From: JAAZBV01 sp964460435
Lineage (GTDB): Bacteria > Desulfobacterota > DSM-4660 > Desulfatiglandales > HGW-15
Assembly: GCA_964460435.1 (NCBI GenBank)
Contig: CAYWRH010000004.1
Coordinates: forward strand, 10,009 to 74,008
Length of the DNA stretch: 64,000 nt
Direction of reading: 5' to 3'
Shown: piece by piece, positions 19,222 to 28,177 of the stretch
How the letters are laid out: the number at the start of each line of letters is the position of its first letter
Position numbering within the stretch: position 1 is the first letter of the stretch
Translations under genes and position numbers: made by a program
The notes under the pieces: model-generated
The model's input: only the letters and a program-made list of their open reading frames with translations
Told to the model about the DNA's origin: nothing
The model's database searches: none

Positions 19222-19406
19222 TCCAGAAGGGTAATGTGCCCTACAGGGATTGGCTGCCTTTCTGATTACATTTTGGCTATTGTAATGATGTTAATACAGA
19301 CAATTCCAAAGTAAAACAGGTTGATATATAAAAACAGCATGAGTAAGATACCCCTATTCCAGGAACAGTCAGATTGGATAGGCCTTATAATAAAGGGAGA
19401 ATAGAA

Positions 19407-20258
19407 ATGTCTGCAATTAAGAAATACAGAAGTTACGGTAAAGAGATTGAAGATATTTTGAGGCTGGATTCATTCACTGTAGCGGTAAAGATGATTCAAA
19501 ATGAAGAGGAGATTCCAGCAGAAGCTGTAAGGCCTAAAAGAGACCGCAATCAGCATATTGCCCAGTGTCAGGCATTCTCCCTGACACGACGCGAGGGCAA
19601 GACCGTGGCAATGCTGAAAGAAGATCACTGGTGCTATGCGCCGGTCATAGGTTATGGTCTGGTTGAACAGCCCGACTTTTTCAAAAAAGGGGGTTTGTAT
19701 AATCCTCAATTCGATGAAGACCAGGAAATAAAGGAGGCCCTGGGCGGAACAGGTTCAAAATTTTTAGGCCATTTTCTTGAAAAGCCGGAACTGGCAAAGA
19801 ATATGACATTTCCATGCCTAAAGGCCGGAAAATATATCGGGTGTGTCACTGCTCCCCTTAAGAATACCACATTTGAACCGGATGTGATTTTTATCTATTC
19901 CAACAATGCCCAGCTTAGAAATATCCTGATGGCCATAAAATACAAGGAGGGGGTCCATGTGACCTCTGAATTTGATCCTATAGACTCCTGTATCTATTCC
20001 CTGGTTCCCCTGATTGAGGGCAAACAAAGCTATATGATTACCATCCCTGATCCGGGCGAACAGGAGCGGGCATTGACTGATGAAAATAAAATTATTTTCT
20101 CGCTCACAAAAGATAAAGCAAGGATTCTGGTGGAAGGGCTAAGACACTATGATGAGATCAAGCTTGGGTATGTCCATTTAACCAAACTGATGCAGGCAGA
20201 TTTCGAACAACCAAAATTCTACACCCTTCTGTTTAAAAGATGGGGGATCATAAAATAG
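19407..20258 (+). CDS. DUF169 family protein
   Basis: The start is placed where GGGAG lies seven bases upstream, giving 283 aa. The sequence has the DUF169 (COG2043) layout: an N-terminal helix (EIEDILRLDSFTVAVKMI), conserved Cys-containing stretches (HIAQCQAFSLTRREG, then HWCYAP) and a central PDVIFIYSNNAQLRNIL. The family is common in anaerobes and its biochemical role is not established. There is no signal peptide, so it is probably cytoplasmic. No operon partner is obvious; the next gene is on the other strand. Confidence 0.75.
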   Translation: MSAIKKYRSYGKEIEDILRLDSFTVAVKMIQNEEEIPAEAVRPKRDRNQHIAQCQAFSLTRREGKTVAMLKEDHWCYAPVIGYGLVEQPDFFKKGGLYNPQFDEDQEIKEALGGTGSKFLGHFLEKPELAKNMTFPCLKAGKYIGCVTAPLKNTTFEPDVIFIYSNNAQLRNILMAIKYKEGVHVTSEFDPIDSCIYSLVPLIEGKQSYMITIPDPGEQERALTDENKIIFSLTKDKARILVEGLRHYDEIKLGYVHLTKLMQADFEQPKFYTLLFKRWGIIK

Positions 20259-20418
20259 TGTGCATCGCTGATTATAAAAAGGAATTTCTAAAGAAATAAA
20301 AACAGTAAAGACTGAAAAGCGGGCACATAGAAGGGCGGGTAGGCCTATACAATTCAGAAGCGCCGAACACAAATATTTTAGCTGCACCCTAAACCCCTTC
20401 AGGCCTAAAAGCACAGCA

Positions 20419-21465
20419 CTACATGGCAGCCCTCATCCTTATAGAAAGTTTTGAAAGAAGGTCAAGGGCCTCTTCTGTGGCCTTTTCTGTCATCATACCC
20501 ATGCCGCAGGCAGGCGTAAGAATAGATGCAGCATAAACAGCCTCTTTAGTAAGCCCGAGGCTCATAAGCCTGTTAAGGCCGGATGATAGTTTTAAATATA
20601 GCTCATCAATACCAGCCTTGCCTGCTTTATCGCCTGTCGGGACTATGCCCCAGGCAATGGCTCCACCACTGCTGATAAAGCGTTCAAGCTGGTCCGGGTA
20701 AAGGAAGAGATAATCCTGGTATGAAAATGCGTCCAGGTTAATAATGTCAGCCCCTGAATCTATAATCATTGACCAGTCGGTGTTGCCGCAGCAGTGTATC
20801 CCGATAATAGCCTCTGATCTTTGCCTCAGATAATCTATAACCTCTCTTAAAATCGCTGTCACCTCATGGCGCCCTATGGGTAAAAATTCAGACCCAAAAC
20901 ATGAAAGATATGGCTCATCAATGAAGATGATTGGCCGCTTCCCTCGCTTTTCAAGCTCCTTCACCTGCCACAGGGCCTTTATGGCAATCCCTTTTGTAAA
21001 TGCCTCAATGATATCAGGGTATAAAAGTGCAGATTTACCATCCTTATCCTTTATGGCGGCAGCAAAGGTTACAGGGCCTGTTATATGCCCCTTTATATAT
21101 TCTCCTGTGCCGGGATTTTCCTTTAAAAAATCGATCATACTATAAAGCCCCCGCGCATAGTCAGGTGCTATTGAAAAATATTCCAGGTCAAAGGCACGAT
21201 AATGGCTATAGAACTCAGCTATGCCATTTTCCCTGTTGTCTGGGGATAGAATTACTGCCCCTGTGTTGCTGTTGATATTTATAATGGGGAGCCCCTCTGT
21301 GAACTGGGCAATCATGGACTCAAGGGGGTTTAGTTTTACAAGCTGGGGCCAGAATGGAATATCGGGCAGCAGGTCATTTATTTTCCTGCATGCATTAATG
21401 GCATCTATCCAGGGCACGCTCCCTATGCCGGTTGCCTTGAAATAAAAATCAGGCATAATGTCCAT
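20419..21465 (-). CDS. MetE C-terminal/UroD-like zinc protein
   Basis: A 348-aa protein with the barrel fold pattern of cobalamin-independent methionine synthase C-terminal domains and uroporphyrinogen decarboxylases. IIGIHCCGNTDWS offers His and Cys ligands, and ILTPACGMG near residue 325 supplies the last Cys expected in a MetE zinc site. FIDEPYLSCFG matches the MetE-type (D/E)EP motif. It lacks the MetE N-terminal half, as do the core-MetE methyltransferases. The methyl donor cannot be predicted. A TPR gene lies upstream on the same strand, 23 bases away, so it is probably co-transcribed. Confidence 0.7.
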   Translation of the reverse strand: MDIMPDFYFKATGIGSVPWIDAINACRKINDLLPDIPFWPQLVKLNPLESMIAQFTEGLPIININSNTGAVILSPDNRENGIAEFYSHYRAFDLEYFSIAPDYARGLYSMIDFLKENPGTGEYIKGHITGPVTFAAAIKDKDGKSALLYPDIIEAFTKGIAIKALWQVKELEKRGKRPIIFIDEPYLSCFGSEFLPIGRHEVTAILREVIDYLRQRSEAIIGIHCCGNTDWSMIIDSGADIINLDAFSYQDYLFLYPDQLERFISSGGAIAWGIVPTGDKAGKAGIDELYLKLSSGLNRLMSLGLTKEAVYAASILTPACGMGMMTEKATEEALDLLSKLSIRMRAAM

Positions 21466-21488
21466 TTATTATACTCTTATAGCCTGAA

Positions 21489-22262
21489 CTATCCTGCAGT
21501 TGCCCTGCTGCCGGAAAGCTCCCTGATATTTTTGCGCCATGCGTCCAGCACAGATATGATCCTTTCTGTTTTTTGGCGCCTCTCATTAACAGGCGGGGTC
21601 TCTTCAACAACATCATTTATATCCGAAAGGGCTGATATCTCCTTAAAATGTGATGCCGCTACCTCATCATCCGGGTTCATCTCAATTAGCTTTTCATAGA
21701 TATCCCTTGCCTCATGAAGCTTTCCCTGGTCAAAATATACCTTGGCAAGGGTGGCTGTAATTATCTCGGGCAGCTCCTGTTCCAGCTCCTGCATCCCGGA
21801 ATCCTCAACCCTGTCGACAGCCTCTAGAGAAGGGGCATCTTCCGGGACTGGCATAGATGCCTTCTCAGGTAGAACTATCCCCTCAAGCTTTGAAGATGCA
21901 TCTTTATCATCCGGATAAAAGAGGAGAAAATGGTTGAGGAACAGGGCTGCATCCTCGTTTCGCCCCTGACGCAGGCATATCTCTGCCTGTAATTTATATA
22001 TTTCGGCAAGCCTTTTAATGCCCTCTATGACCCTTTTAGACTCTTCCTCTGCATCAAGGATCTGCCCCTCTTCAAGGTATATCTCTGCCAGGATCTTTTT
22101 AAAATGGAGGTCATCGGGGAAGCGGGAAACAGCCTTGCGGCACTCCCTTATTGCCAGGTTTTTCCTGCCTCTTGCCCTGAGCAGGGGGATTAGCAGATGC
22201 AGGGTCTCCTGCGAAGGCGAATTCTCAAGTATTTCATTGATGCTGCTTTCCGGGATATCCAT
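21489..22262 (-). CDS. TPR protein
   Basis: A 257-aa, highly helical protein with repeats resembling tetratricopeptide units, for example about 38-70 (IRECRKAVSRFPDDLHFK) and about 165-205 (ATLAKVYFDQGKLHEARDIY). An acidic linker lies between them (about 130-160). No signal peptide or membrane segment is seen. It sits between the FtsB-like gene and the MetE-like gene, all on the minus strand with short gaps. TPR modules mediate protein contacts; the partner is unknown. Confidence 0.75.
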   Translation of the reverse strand: MDIPESSINEILENSPSQETLHLLIPLLRARGRKNLAIRECRKAVSRFPDDLHFKKILAEIYLEEGQILDAEEESKRVIEGIKRLAEIYKLQAEICLRQGRNEDAALFLNHFLLFYPDDKDASSKLEGIVLPEKASMPVPEDAPSLEAVDRVEDSGMQELEQELPEIITATLAKVYFDQGKLHEARDIYEKLIEMNPDDEVAASHFKEISALSDINDVVEETPPVNERRQKTERIISVLDAWRKNIRELSGSRATAG

Positions 22263-22288
22263 GGTCTCCTCTCACAGTAATGAAAAGA

Positions 22289-22588
22289 TTATTTTTCTTC
22301 TTCATTGAATTTGTAGATCACTTCATTTTCCTTTAAAAGGCCAAGCTCTCTCCTTGCTGCCGTCTCAATATAGTCCCTGTCATACTTTAGCCTCTCTATC
22401 TCTACCCGCAGCTCCTCATTGGCCGCTTCAAGCTTTTTGATCCTCTCAAGGTATTCCTGCCGCTCCTTTTCCATGGTATACACCCACTTGAAACCACGAT
22501 CACCGAATGCAAGCCATGACACGACCAGGGTGATTAAAATTATGCCCGGTAAAATTACCCTGAAAAAATTTGTTTTAGGACTTTCCAA
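22289..22588 (-). CDS. FtsB/DivIC-type septum formation initiator family protein
   Basis: A 99-aa bitopic protein: a short cytoplasmic N-terminus, one membrane segment (ILPGIILITLVVSWLAFG, about 12-30), then a coiled coil (EKERQEYLERIKKLEAANEE). The ending ETAARRELGLLKENEVIYKF is characteristic of the FtsB/DivIC family. These proteins bridge FtsL and FtsQ in the divisome. The usual neighbour eno is absent. Confidence 0.85.
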   Translation of the reverse strand: MESPKTNFFRVILPGIILITLVVSWLAFGDRGFKWVYTMEKERQEYLERIKKLEAANEELRVEIERLKYDRDYIETAARRELGLLKENEVIYKFNEEEK

Positions 22589-22650
22589 AGTTGCCTTTTA
22601 CTTTTAAAGGTTATTAAACCTGATGTATTCGCAAAATTAAAAAATAACAT

Positions 22651-22737
22651 TCACCACAGAGAGCACAGAGGACACTGAGAAATCAATATAAGTCTCTGTG
22701 ATCTCTGTGTACTCTGTGGTGAAAAAATCTATTTTAT
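22651..22737 (-). repeat. Imperfect inverted-repeat element downstream of exbD (family member 1)
   Basis: TCACCACAGAG at 22651-22661 pairs with CTCTGTGGTGA at 22712-22722, with further partial pairing inside. It is followed by GAAAAAATCTATTTTATTTA, which recurs with one or two changes beside a related hairpin at 39417-39440. Both copies lie just past the stop codon of a minus-strand gene. Confidence 0.75.
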
Positions 22738-23157
22738 TTACATCAAATCCTTTGACCGCCACCTTGCCGCAATTATAATGGAATTTATCCCCGCATTCTT
22801 TGCTATATCCATTATTCTAACCACATTGCCGTGGCTCACATCCGCATCCGCCTGAAGCACAAGGTCAAGCACACCCCTCTCCTTTATCTCTCTATTTAAT
22901 CTCTGTTCAAGGGCGCTGATATCGATCTTTTCTCCCTCAATATAGATGGCTGCATCCTTGTCTACTGTAATGATAACCCTGTTTTCCGCATCAGGGTCTT
23001 GCGCCTTTTTAGTAATTTTGGGGAGCTTGATCTGCACACCTGCCGCAATATCGTAGTGTGAGGTAACCATGAAAAAGATAAGGAGCAGGAACACAATATC
23101 CACAAGGGGCGCAATGCCTATGTTTGCCTCGTCATCCTTTGTTTTTCTGAATTTCAT
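22738..23157 (-). CDS. ExbD/TolR biopolymer transport protein
   Basis: 139 aa with the normal layout: a short cytoplasmic start, one membrane helix (NIGIAPLVDIVFLLLIFFMVTSHY) containing the proton-handling Asp of PLVD, and a periplasmic domain. It forms the pmf-driven motor with the ExbB/TolQ homologue immediately upstream (16-base gap). No TonB or TolA gene follows, so whether it serves TonB-type import or Tol-Pal is open. Confidence 0.92.
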   Translation of the reverse strand: MKFRKTKDDEANIGIAPLVDIVFLLLIFFMVTSHYDIAAGVQIKLPKITKKAQDPDAENRVIITVDKDAAIYIEGEKIDISALEQRLNREIKERGVLDLVLQADADVSHGNVVRIMDIAKNAGINSIIIAARWRSKDLM

Positions 23158-23173
23158 GCTTTTTAGGCCCCTG

Positions 23174-23785
23174 TTAATCCTTTGTGGCTGCGTTTTCCAT
23201 TATCTCTATCATCCTGATGGAGCTTTCTTCCATCTCAAATATGAGGGTTTCGGTCCTGTTTTTCAGATACCTGTATGCCACCAGCACCGGTATGGCCACA
23301 CAAAGGCCAGCCGCGGTGGTTATAAGGGCCTCTGCGATCCCGCCTGCAAGAAGGGCCGGATTGCCACTCCCCTGTGAAACCACCTTGAAGGTCTTGATCA
23401 TGCCCGATACAGTGCCTAAGAGCCCCAAAAGCGGAGAGAGGTTTGCAATGGTTGAAAGCATGCCCACATTCTTTTCAAGAATAACGCTTTCACGGCTGCC
23501 ACGCTCTTCAATGGCCTCCTTTACAAGCCACATGCCCTTGCTGCTGTTCTTAAGACCTGCAAGAAATATCTTTGCAATGGATGAATCGCTCTTTTCACAG
23601 ATATCAAGTGCAGCCGGTATATTCCTTTTTTTAAGCCTGTCCTCTACAAAGGAGACAAGGTCTGCCGGAATAACCGCCTTTTTCCTGAGAATCCATAGCC
23701 TCTCAATAAAGATCCCGAGCGCAATAATTGAGCACAGGATTATGGGATACATTACAATGCCGCCTTTTATTATAAAATCTATCAC
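23174..23785 (-). CDS. MotA/TolQ/ExbB proton channel family protein
   Basis: 203 aa, GTG start with GGAG six bases upstream. Three membrane segments are visible (about 8-28, 108-130 and 150-175), with the family core LSPLLGLLGTVSGMIKTF and GIAEALITTAAGLCVAIPVLV. It forms the pentameric stator around ExbD and converts proton flow into work on a periplasm-spanning partner. It is the first gene of a two-gene operon with exbD. Confidence 0.93.
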   Translation of the reverse strand: MIDFIIKGGIVMYPIILCSIIALGIFIERLWILRKKAVIPADLVSFVEDRLKKRNIPAALDICEKSDSSIAKIFLAGLKNSSKGMWLVKEAIEERGSRESVILEKNVGMLSTIANLSPLLGLLGTVSGMIKTFKVVSQGSGNPALLAGGIAEALITTAAGLCVAIPVLVAYRYLKNRTETLIFEMEESSIRMIEIMENAATKD

Positions 23786-23943
23786 CTTTTACTCCATCAA
23801 ACAGGGTATGGCCTGAACTTTATATTCAACAGACTTGTTTAATATAAACAATTGATATAATGTAATATACCATATAGTTTATTCATACTCCAAGTCAAGT
23901 AATGACAATCAATTAATGTACTAATCCAGGCAGGTTTTATTAG

Positions 23944-25641
23944 ATGGAAAACAAAGTAGGCAAGACAGTAAATTTAGAGGGGAAAAGGGATATAGCGTTA
24001 GAAAGCCGTGAATTAGTGGGCAAACTGGCGCAGCTATCGGGCAGCAATGCCCTGAATATGGTGCTTGACCATGAAAATGCCCTTGAGCTTGTTCAAAACA
24101 TGACAAAGATTGATTTCTTCTGGCTCATAAAAAAGGTGGGGGAGGATGACGCCTTCCCCCTCCTCTCACTCGCATCCGAGGAGCAGTGGCAGTATCTTCT
24201 GGACATGGAGACCTGGGAAAGAGACAGGATGAACAAGGTTAACACCTTTAAATGGCTTAACAGGCTTTTGAAATCTGACCCTGAAAGGCTTGTCAGATTC
24301 CTCTACAGTGAAGAGGGGGATCTGCTTAATCATTTCTTTTTTTCAGGCATTGTTGATATCAGGATTAAGGAAGATGATGACTTTATGCCGCCGGAGGGGT
24401 TTATCACCTTTGACAATCTCTATTATATTGGCATAGCTGACAGGGAAAACGCAGAGGATATTGAGCAGCTTTTAAGGCACCTTGCCCTTACTGATCACAA
24501 TAAATTCCAGGCCCTTCTTTTAGGTTTGCAGGGAGCAATCCCGGCAGAGATGGAGGAGGAGCTATACAGACAAAAGGGCGTCAGGCTGGCAGAAGAGGGG
24601 TATCTGCCCTTTGAAGAGGCGGTCTCAGTATATGCATACCAGGATGTATCCAAACTAAACAAGGATTCATCAGATTATATACTCTATACGCCTGATGAAG
24701 AGACTAAAGCCCTTGTGCCCATAACCCCGTTTATGGCGCTGCAGGAGCAAAACCTCTTTTCAATGGCTGTAGCAAACATAAACGATTACCTGCTTCTTGA
24801 AAGGCTCAGGCTTGAGTTTTCAGGCCTTTGCAGCCAGATCTTTTCTGCTGATGGCGTAAGGTTTGAGAGCGCTGATGACCTGTTACGAATCTGTAAAAAG
24901 GCAGGGGGATATATAAATACCGGGCTTGAAAGGCTTTCAGGAGGAGATATTGGCGTTGCCCTGGACTTTATAAAAAATCACCCCCTTATTACACTTTTCA
25001 GGGCAGGGTTCAGCCAGGGGCTTGAACTCAGGTGGAAGGCTGAAAAGTGGATAAAGGCATCGTGGTTTGACTGGGTAGGGCTTGATAATGCATTCTGGGG
25101 AGAAGAAAGGGAGGGGCTCCTTAAGGGCATCTTACAGGTAAAACCTCTTTATTACAGTGAAAAATCGGAACATGCGCCATACAGGGATTTTTCCTCCCTT
25201 GAAGAGATCAGAAAGACAGGGGAGATCATTGAAGGCATGATGGCCCTGGATAAACTATTAGGCGCTGTGATCCCGCACCATGAGATGGAAGAGCTTATAA
25301 AGGATGAGGAGGATATCACATTCTATAAGGTTCTCTTTACCTTCTGGCTAAGGAGGATATGCAACCTTGAACCAGCGTTAAAGAAACTCACCCTTGAAGA
25401 GGCAAAAGAGGTATTTAACACGCTAAGAAAAGGGGAAACAACCCCTCCATATTTTATGACTGGTCAGAGGGAGGAGTTTATAAAAGGGCTTATCGGAATC
25501 TCTAAGCTTACAGACCAAAAGGTGGTTGATACCCTGAAAGAAAGTCTGGGTAATATCTGGGATGAGTTTGCAGATGAATATGCCATGATCAGCACAGATG
25601 ACCTTGATCCAAAATATTCCGGGTTTGTGTTGATTGGGTAG
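23944..25641 (+). CDS. DUF6178 family protein
   Basis: A 565-aa soluble, helix-rich protein with many acidic residues. It matches from memory the DUF6178 family of Desulfobacterota: the LLSLASEEQWQYLLDMETWE and EGFITFDNLYYIGI segments are typical. No catalytic motif, signal peptide or membrane helix is visible. It lies alone between the exbBD operon (opposite strand) and the decayed region. Function unknown. Confidence 0.65.
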   Translation: MENKVGKTVNLEGKRDIALESRELVGKLAQLSGSNALNMVLDHENALELVQNMTKIDFFWLIKKVGEDDAFPLLSLASEEQWQYLLDMETWERDRMNKVNTFKWLNRLLKSDPERLVRFLYSEEGDLLNHFFFSGIVDIRIKEDDDFMPPEGFITFDNLYYIGIADRENAEDIEQLLRHLALTDHNKFQALLLGLQGAIPAEMEEELYRQKGVRLAEEGYLPFEEAVSVYAYQDVSKLNKDSSDYILYTPDEETKALVPITPFMALQEQNLFSMAVANINDYLLLERLRLEFSGLCSQIFSADGVRFESADDLLRICKKAGGYINTGLERLSGGDIGVALDFIKNHPLITLFRAGFSQGLELRWKAEKWIKASWFDWVGLDNAFWGEEREGLLKGILQVKPLYYSEKSEHAPYRDFSSLEEIRKTGEIIEGMMALDKLLGAVIPHHEMEELIKDEEDITFYKVLFTFWLRRICNLEPALKKLTLEEAKEVFNTLRKGETTPPYFMTGQREEFIKGLIGISKLTDQKVVDTLKESLGNIWDEFADEYAMISTDDLDPKYSGFVLIG

Positions 25642-25652
25642 TAGAAGGAATA

Positions 25653-25683
25653 GGTTGTGTTGCTTCTCTTAACACAACCTACA
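25653..25683 (+). repeat. Short palindromic repeat, copy 1
   Basis: GGTTGTGTT and AACACAACC form a perfect nine-base inverted repeat with a nine-base loop, followed by TACA. Three more copies lie at 26521, 27771 and 28178. Confidence 0.8.
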
Positions 25684-25703
25684 TCCTGATGTAGGAATGA
25701 TAC

Positions 25704-26514
25704 ATGTTAACTAAATTAGTCCTGGTTATTTTGATCCTGTTTTCTCCGGTTTTATCCGCAATGGATATGAACGAATTTCAAAATATAATGGATAAGGTTA
25801 ATGCCAGTGATTTTGGCCCTGTTGAAAATTTCCTGAAATAGAAAAAAGCAGCATTCTTAAAAGATCCTGAGTATTATGTCATTCTCCTGAATTATTCATA
25901 TGCAAAGGGAAATAAAGAACAAATTGTTGTTGCAAAGGAAACACCGCAAAAAGGTGATTTTGCACTTGAAGACAAGGATACCGGAGAGGTAGTTGGCTTT
26001 TTAGGAAACCGTCCAAACCAAGATATTGAGCTTATCCTGAAAGGGATTTCAGAAACACAAAAGGCCCTTTCTTCTTTCAATAATCGTCTGGATATCTATT
26101 TCGGGATTGTGCACATTGCCTCTTTAATAAATCGTTGGGATATCGTGGGAACGCAGTTGGTTGAGATATTAAGAGTCTCAAAAGCTATTGATAACCAGTG
26201 GAAATGGGGCACAATAAATACAATGGATGATGACCCGAAGAAATTCATGCTGGAGAATGTACAGGAAAGAGTGAATCAACTTTTTTAATGCAGAAAAGGA
26301 AGAGGCAGACAATGCCCTAAAAACCGTTGCGGAAGCTATGATTAAAGAATACCCGGATGTAATATATGGATATGCAAATCTGGGGGTTCTGTATTTGGCA
26401 AACAATAAACTCGCCTTGGCAGAAAAGTACCTTAATCAGGCGCTTACTATTGACCCCAATGATAAAATTGTCCTTGGAAATCTGAGGATACTTAAAGAAA
26501 GAAAAAATGATTAG
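25704..26514 (+). pseudogene. Exported TPR protein, broken by a stop and a frameshift
   Basis: The start codes for a signal peptide (MLTKLVLVILILFSPVLSA). An in-frame TAG at 25839-25841 interrupts it, the same frame then continues to TAA at 26286-26288, and coding resumes in the next frame after a T6 run. The last part has a clear TPR unit (VIYGYANLGVLYLANNKLAL). Total coding length would be about 270 aa. Two independent lesions make a nonfunctional gene (or two sequence errors) the simplest reading. It is flanked on both sides by copies of the palindromic repeat. Confidence 0.75.
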
Positions 26515-26520
26515 AATGTC

Positions 26521-26550
26521 GTTGTGTTACTTCACTTAATTTAACCTACA
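26521..26550 (+). repeat. Short palindromic repeat, copy 2
   Basis: GTTGTGTTACTTCACTTAAT followed by TTAACCTACA. It is a diverged copy of the element at 25653 and lies seven bases after the TPR pseudogene. Confidence 0.7.
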
Positions 26551-26648
26551 CGGTTTTATGTACAATATTTAATCTCCTTGACCAATATACTCTTAATGAA
26601 TTATTCTTAATACAACAACAAATTGTCTAATGTTATTCAGGAGAAGCA

Positions 26649-26957
26649 ATGAATATCAAAGGTGCTGCAAAGGAAAGACTCAAAAAAGAGATAGTTGAGC
26701 AGCTAATAGATTTTCCCGAAATCCGGAAGGTTGTTATCTTTGGATCATTTCTTTTTTCGGATGAACCCAATGACTTGGACATTGCTGTTTTTCAGGACTC
26801 AGATGAGAGTTACTATCCTCTTGCAATGAAATACCGGAAAAAACTGAGAGCAGTTGCCAACAAGATACCAATAGATGTAGTGCCTATTTGCAAAAATCCA
26901 GAAAATGCCAGTTTCTTAAAAGAAATAGAAAATGGCGAGGTTCTTTATGAAAGATGA
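26649..26957 (+). CDS. Minimal nucleotidyltransferase (MNT), antitoxin-type
   Basis: 102 aa with the polymerase-beta-like signature GSFLFSDEPNDLDIAVF (GS followed by the DxD acids) at about 34-50. Minimal nucleotidyltransferases of this kind pair with HEPN proteins. In the characterised MntA-HepT systems the nucleotidyltransferase adds AMP to the HEPN toxin. The downstream HEPN gene overlaps it by 11 bases. AGGAG lies before the ATG. Confidence 0.85.
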   Translation: MNIKGAAKERLKKEIVEQLIDFPEIRKVVIFGSFLFSDEPNDLDIAVFQDSDESYYPLAMKYRKKLRAVANKIPIDVVPICKNPENASFLKEIENGEVLYER

Positions 26958-27336
26958 GACCCTGACCTGGATAACCTATGCAGATGAAAATTTCGATGTT
27001 GCCATACTTACCTTAAAACATGGACATCTGAATGCATCACTGCAAAACGTTCAACAGGCTGTAGAGAAATATCTGAAGGCTATACTAATTGAGAAAAATA
27101 TAACGCTCAAAAGGACTCACAGTATAAGGGAATTGGTTGGTCTGCTTTCAGTCAATGGTATATCAGTTGACATCAATGACGATGAACAGGATCTGCTGGA
27201 TTCAATATATATCCCATCCAAATATCCTGTTTATTCGGCATTACCTGACGCCATGCCTGAACCGGGTATCTGCGGAGAAGCTTTGAAAATTGTTGAAAAG
27301 GTGAAGACCTCATTTTATCTAATTATCAGTAGGTAA
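26947..27336 (+). CDS. HEPN domain protein, toxin-type partner of MNT
   Basis: The start is set at ATG 26947 with GAGG six bases upstream (129 aa); an upstream in-frame ATG exists. The layout is a HEPN four-helix bundle: NASLQNVQQAVEKYLKAILI followed by KRTHSIRELVGLL. The RNase motif RX4-6H found in toxic HEPN proteins is not evident, so RNase activity cannot be assumed. The gene is translationally coupled to the nucleotidyltransferase. Its stop overlaps a dapF remnant. Confidence 0.8.
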   Translation: MKDETLTWITYADENFDVAILTLKHGHLNASLQNVQQAVEKYLKAILIEKNITLKRTHSIRELVGLLSVNGISVDINDDEQDLLDSIYIPSKYPVYSALPDAMPEPGICGEALKIVEKVKTSFYLIISR

Positions 27337-27697
27337 CCTGCATTGTATTGTCCTCTCTGAAAAACCAACACCTGAAGAGGCCCGCCATTATGGTCCTATG
27401 CTTGAAGTCTATCCTGTTTTCCCAAATCGTACGAATGTCCAATTCATGAAGGTTATGGATAGAAACAACATACAGATCGAGATTTGGGAACGGGGAGCAG
27501 GATACACTCTTTCTTTCGGTAGCAGCAGCACAGCCGCGGCTGCAGTGGCTCATAGACTTGGTCTTTGCGATAATGATATAACCGTCCACATGCCGGGAGG
27601 TAAAATCCACATTGAGTTCCACAACGGATTCTTTGCCACAATGACTGGCCCTGTGACAAAGATATGCGAGGGAACAATTATGACCGAAATCTTTTAA
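27332..27697 (+). pseudogene. C-terminal half of a diaminopimelate epimerase-like gene
   Basis: The frame reads GNLHCIVLSEKPTPEE, then FPNRTNVQFMKVMDR and WERGAGYTLSFGSSS, matching DapF blocks GNPHCV, FPxxTNV and ERGAGETLACGTG. The N-terminal half is absent, and the second catalytic Cys of the ACGTG block is replaced (SFGSS). There is no start codon at its left end, because it begins inside the HEPN stop region. DapF normally epimerises LL-DAP to meso-DAP. This copy cannot do so; another dapF must serve the cell if it uses DAP. Confidence 0.75.
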
Positions 27698-27770
27698 AGA
27701 GCTTTTAACAATGCATGAAGACATCTTTCAAAATGACCGAAAAAGGAGATGAAGCTTATACTGGAACAAT

Positions 27771-27800
27771 GTTGTGTTGCTTCGCTTAACATAACCCACA
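27771..27800 (+). repeat. Short palindromic repeat, copy 3
   Basis: GTTGTGTTGCTTCGCTTAAC followed by ATAACCCACA. It is closely similar to the copy at 25653 and lies after the dapF remnant. Confidence 0.8.
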
Positions 27801-27887
27801 CTCTAACTATAGAGTGCGTTACTTATGCAGATTGAGAAAAAGTCTAAGAATCTCTGATTCATGCAGGGCAAACCAACATTTCAATAG

Positions 27888-27916
27888 TTGACAAAGATTT
27901 CGGCTTATTGATAAAT
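27888..27916 (+). promoter_or_regulatory. Putative promoter for the 54-aa gene
   Basis: TTGACA at 27888-27893 and ATAAAT at 27911-27916, 17 bases apart, lie just before the small gene at 27942. Confidence 0.4.
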
Positions 27917-27941
27917 GTAAATTATTTATTGGAGGTACGAT

Positions 27942-28106
27942 ATGAATAACAATGCAGGCAAAGTACTAATTCAAAGGAAAGGCCGCAGAACATTTGCGTT
28001 GATTCCTGAAAAAATTGCAAGGTCTCCACTAGATGTCCCGACCATTAAGGCTAAGGTCTCAACCAAAGAAATCGTAGATATAATTCGGGAAGGCAGAGAG
28101 AGATAG
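27942..28106 (+). CDS. Small (54 aa) hypothetical, antitoxin-like protein
   Basis: GGAGG with good spacing precedes ATG. The product is basic at the start (VLIQRKGRRTFALIPEKIA) and ends in a short acidic/basic helix (STKEIVDIIREGRER). Size and setting among toxin-antitoxin pairs suggest an antitoxin left without its toxin, but no family is recognised. A hairpin with following T bases lies 35 bases downstream. Confidence 0.55.
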   Translation: MNNNAGKVLIQRKGRRTFALIPEKIARSPLDVPTIKAKVSTKEIVDIIREGRER

Positions 28107-28140
28107 AATCAACCTTGACATAAGATCATTATGCTTTAAA

Positions 28141-28168
28141 GTCGGGTTTTTAACCCGACATCTTTTAA
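28141..28168 (+). terminator. Hairpin terminator
   Basis: GTCGGGTT and AACCCGAC pair around a three-base loop (28141-28159) and are followed by ATCTTTT. It fits the end of the 54-aa gene transcript. Confidence 0.6.
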
Positions 28169-28177
28169 AACAATCTT

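Noticed and set aside
25839..25841. In-frame TAG as pyrrolysine
   Set aside because: The same gene has a later frameshift, it is a TPR protein rather than a methylamine methyltransferase, and no pyl genes are seen; a nonsense lesion is simpler.
26947..27336. Assignment of the HEPN protein as a proven RNase toxin
   Set aside because: The RX4-6H catalytic motif is not visible, so only HEPN fold and pairing with MNT are claimed.
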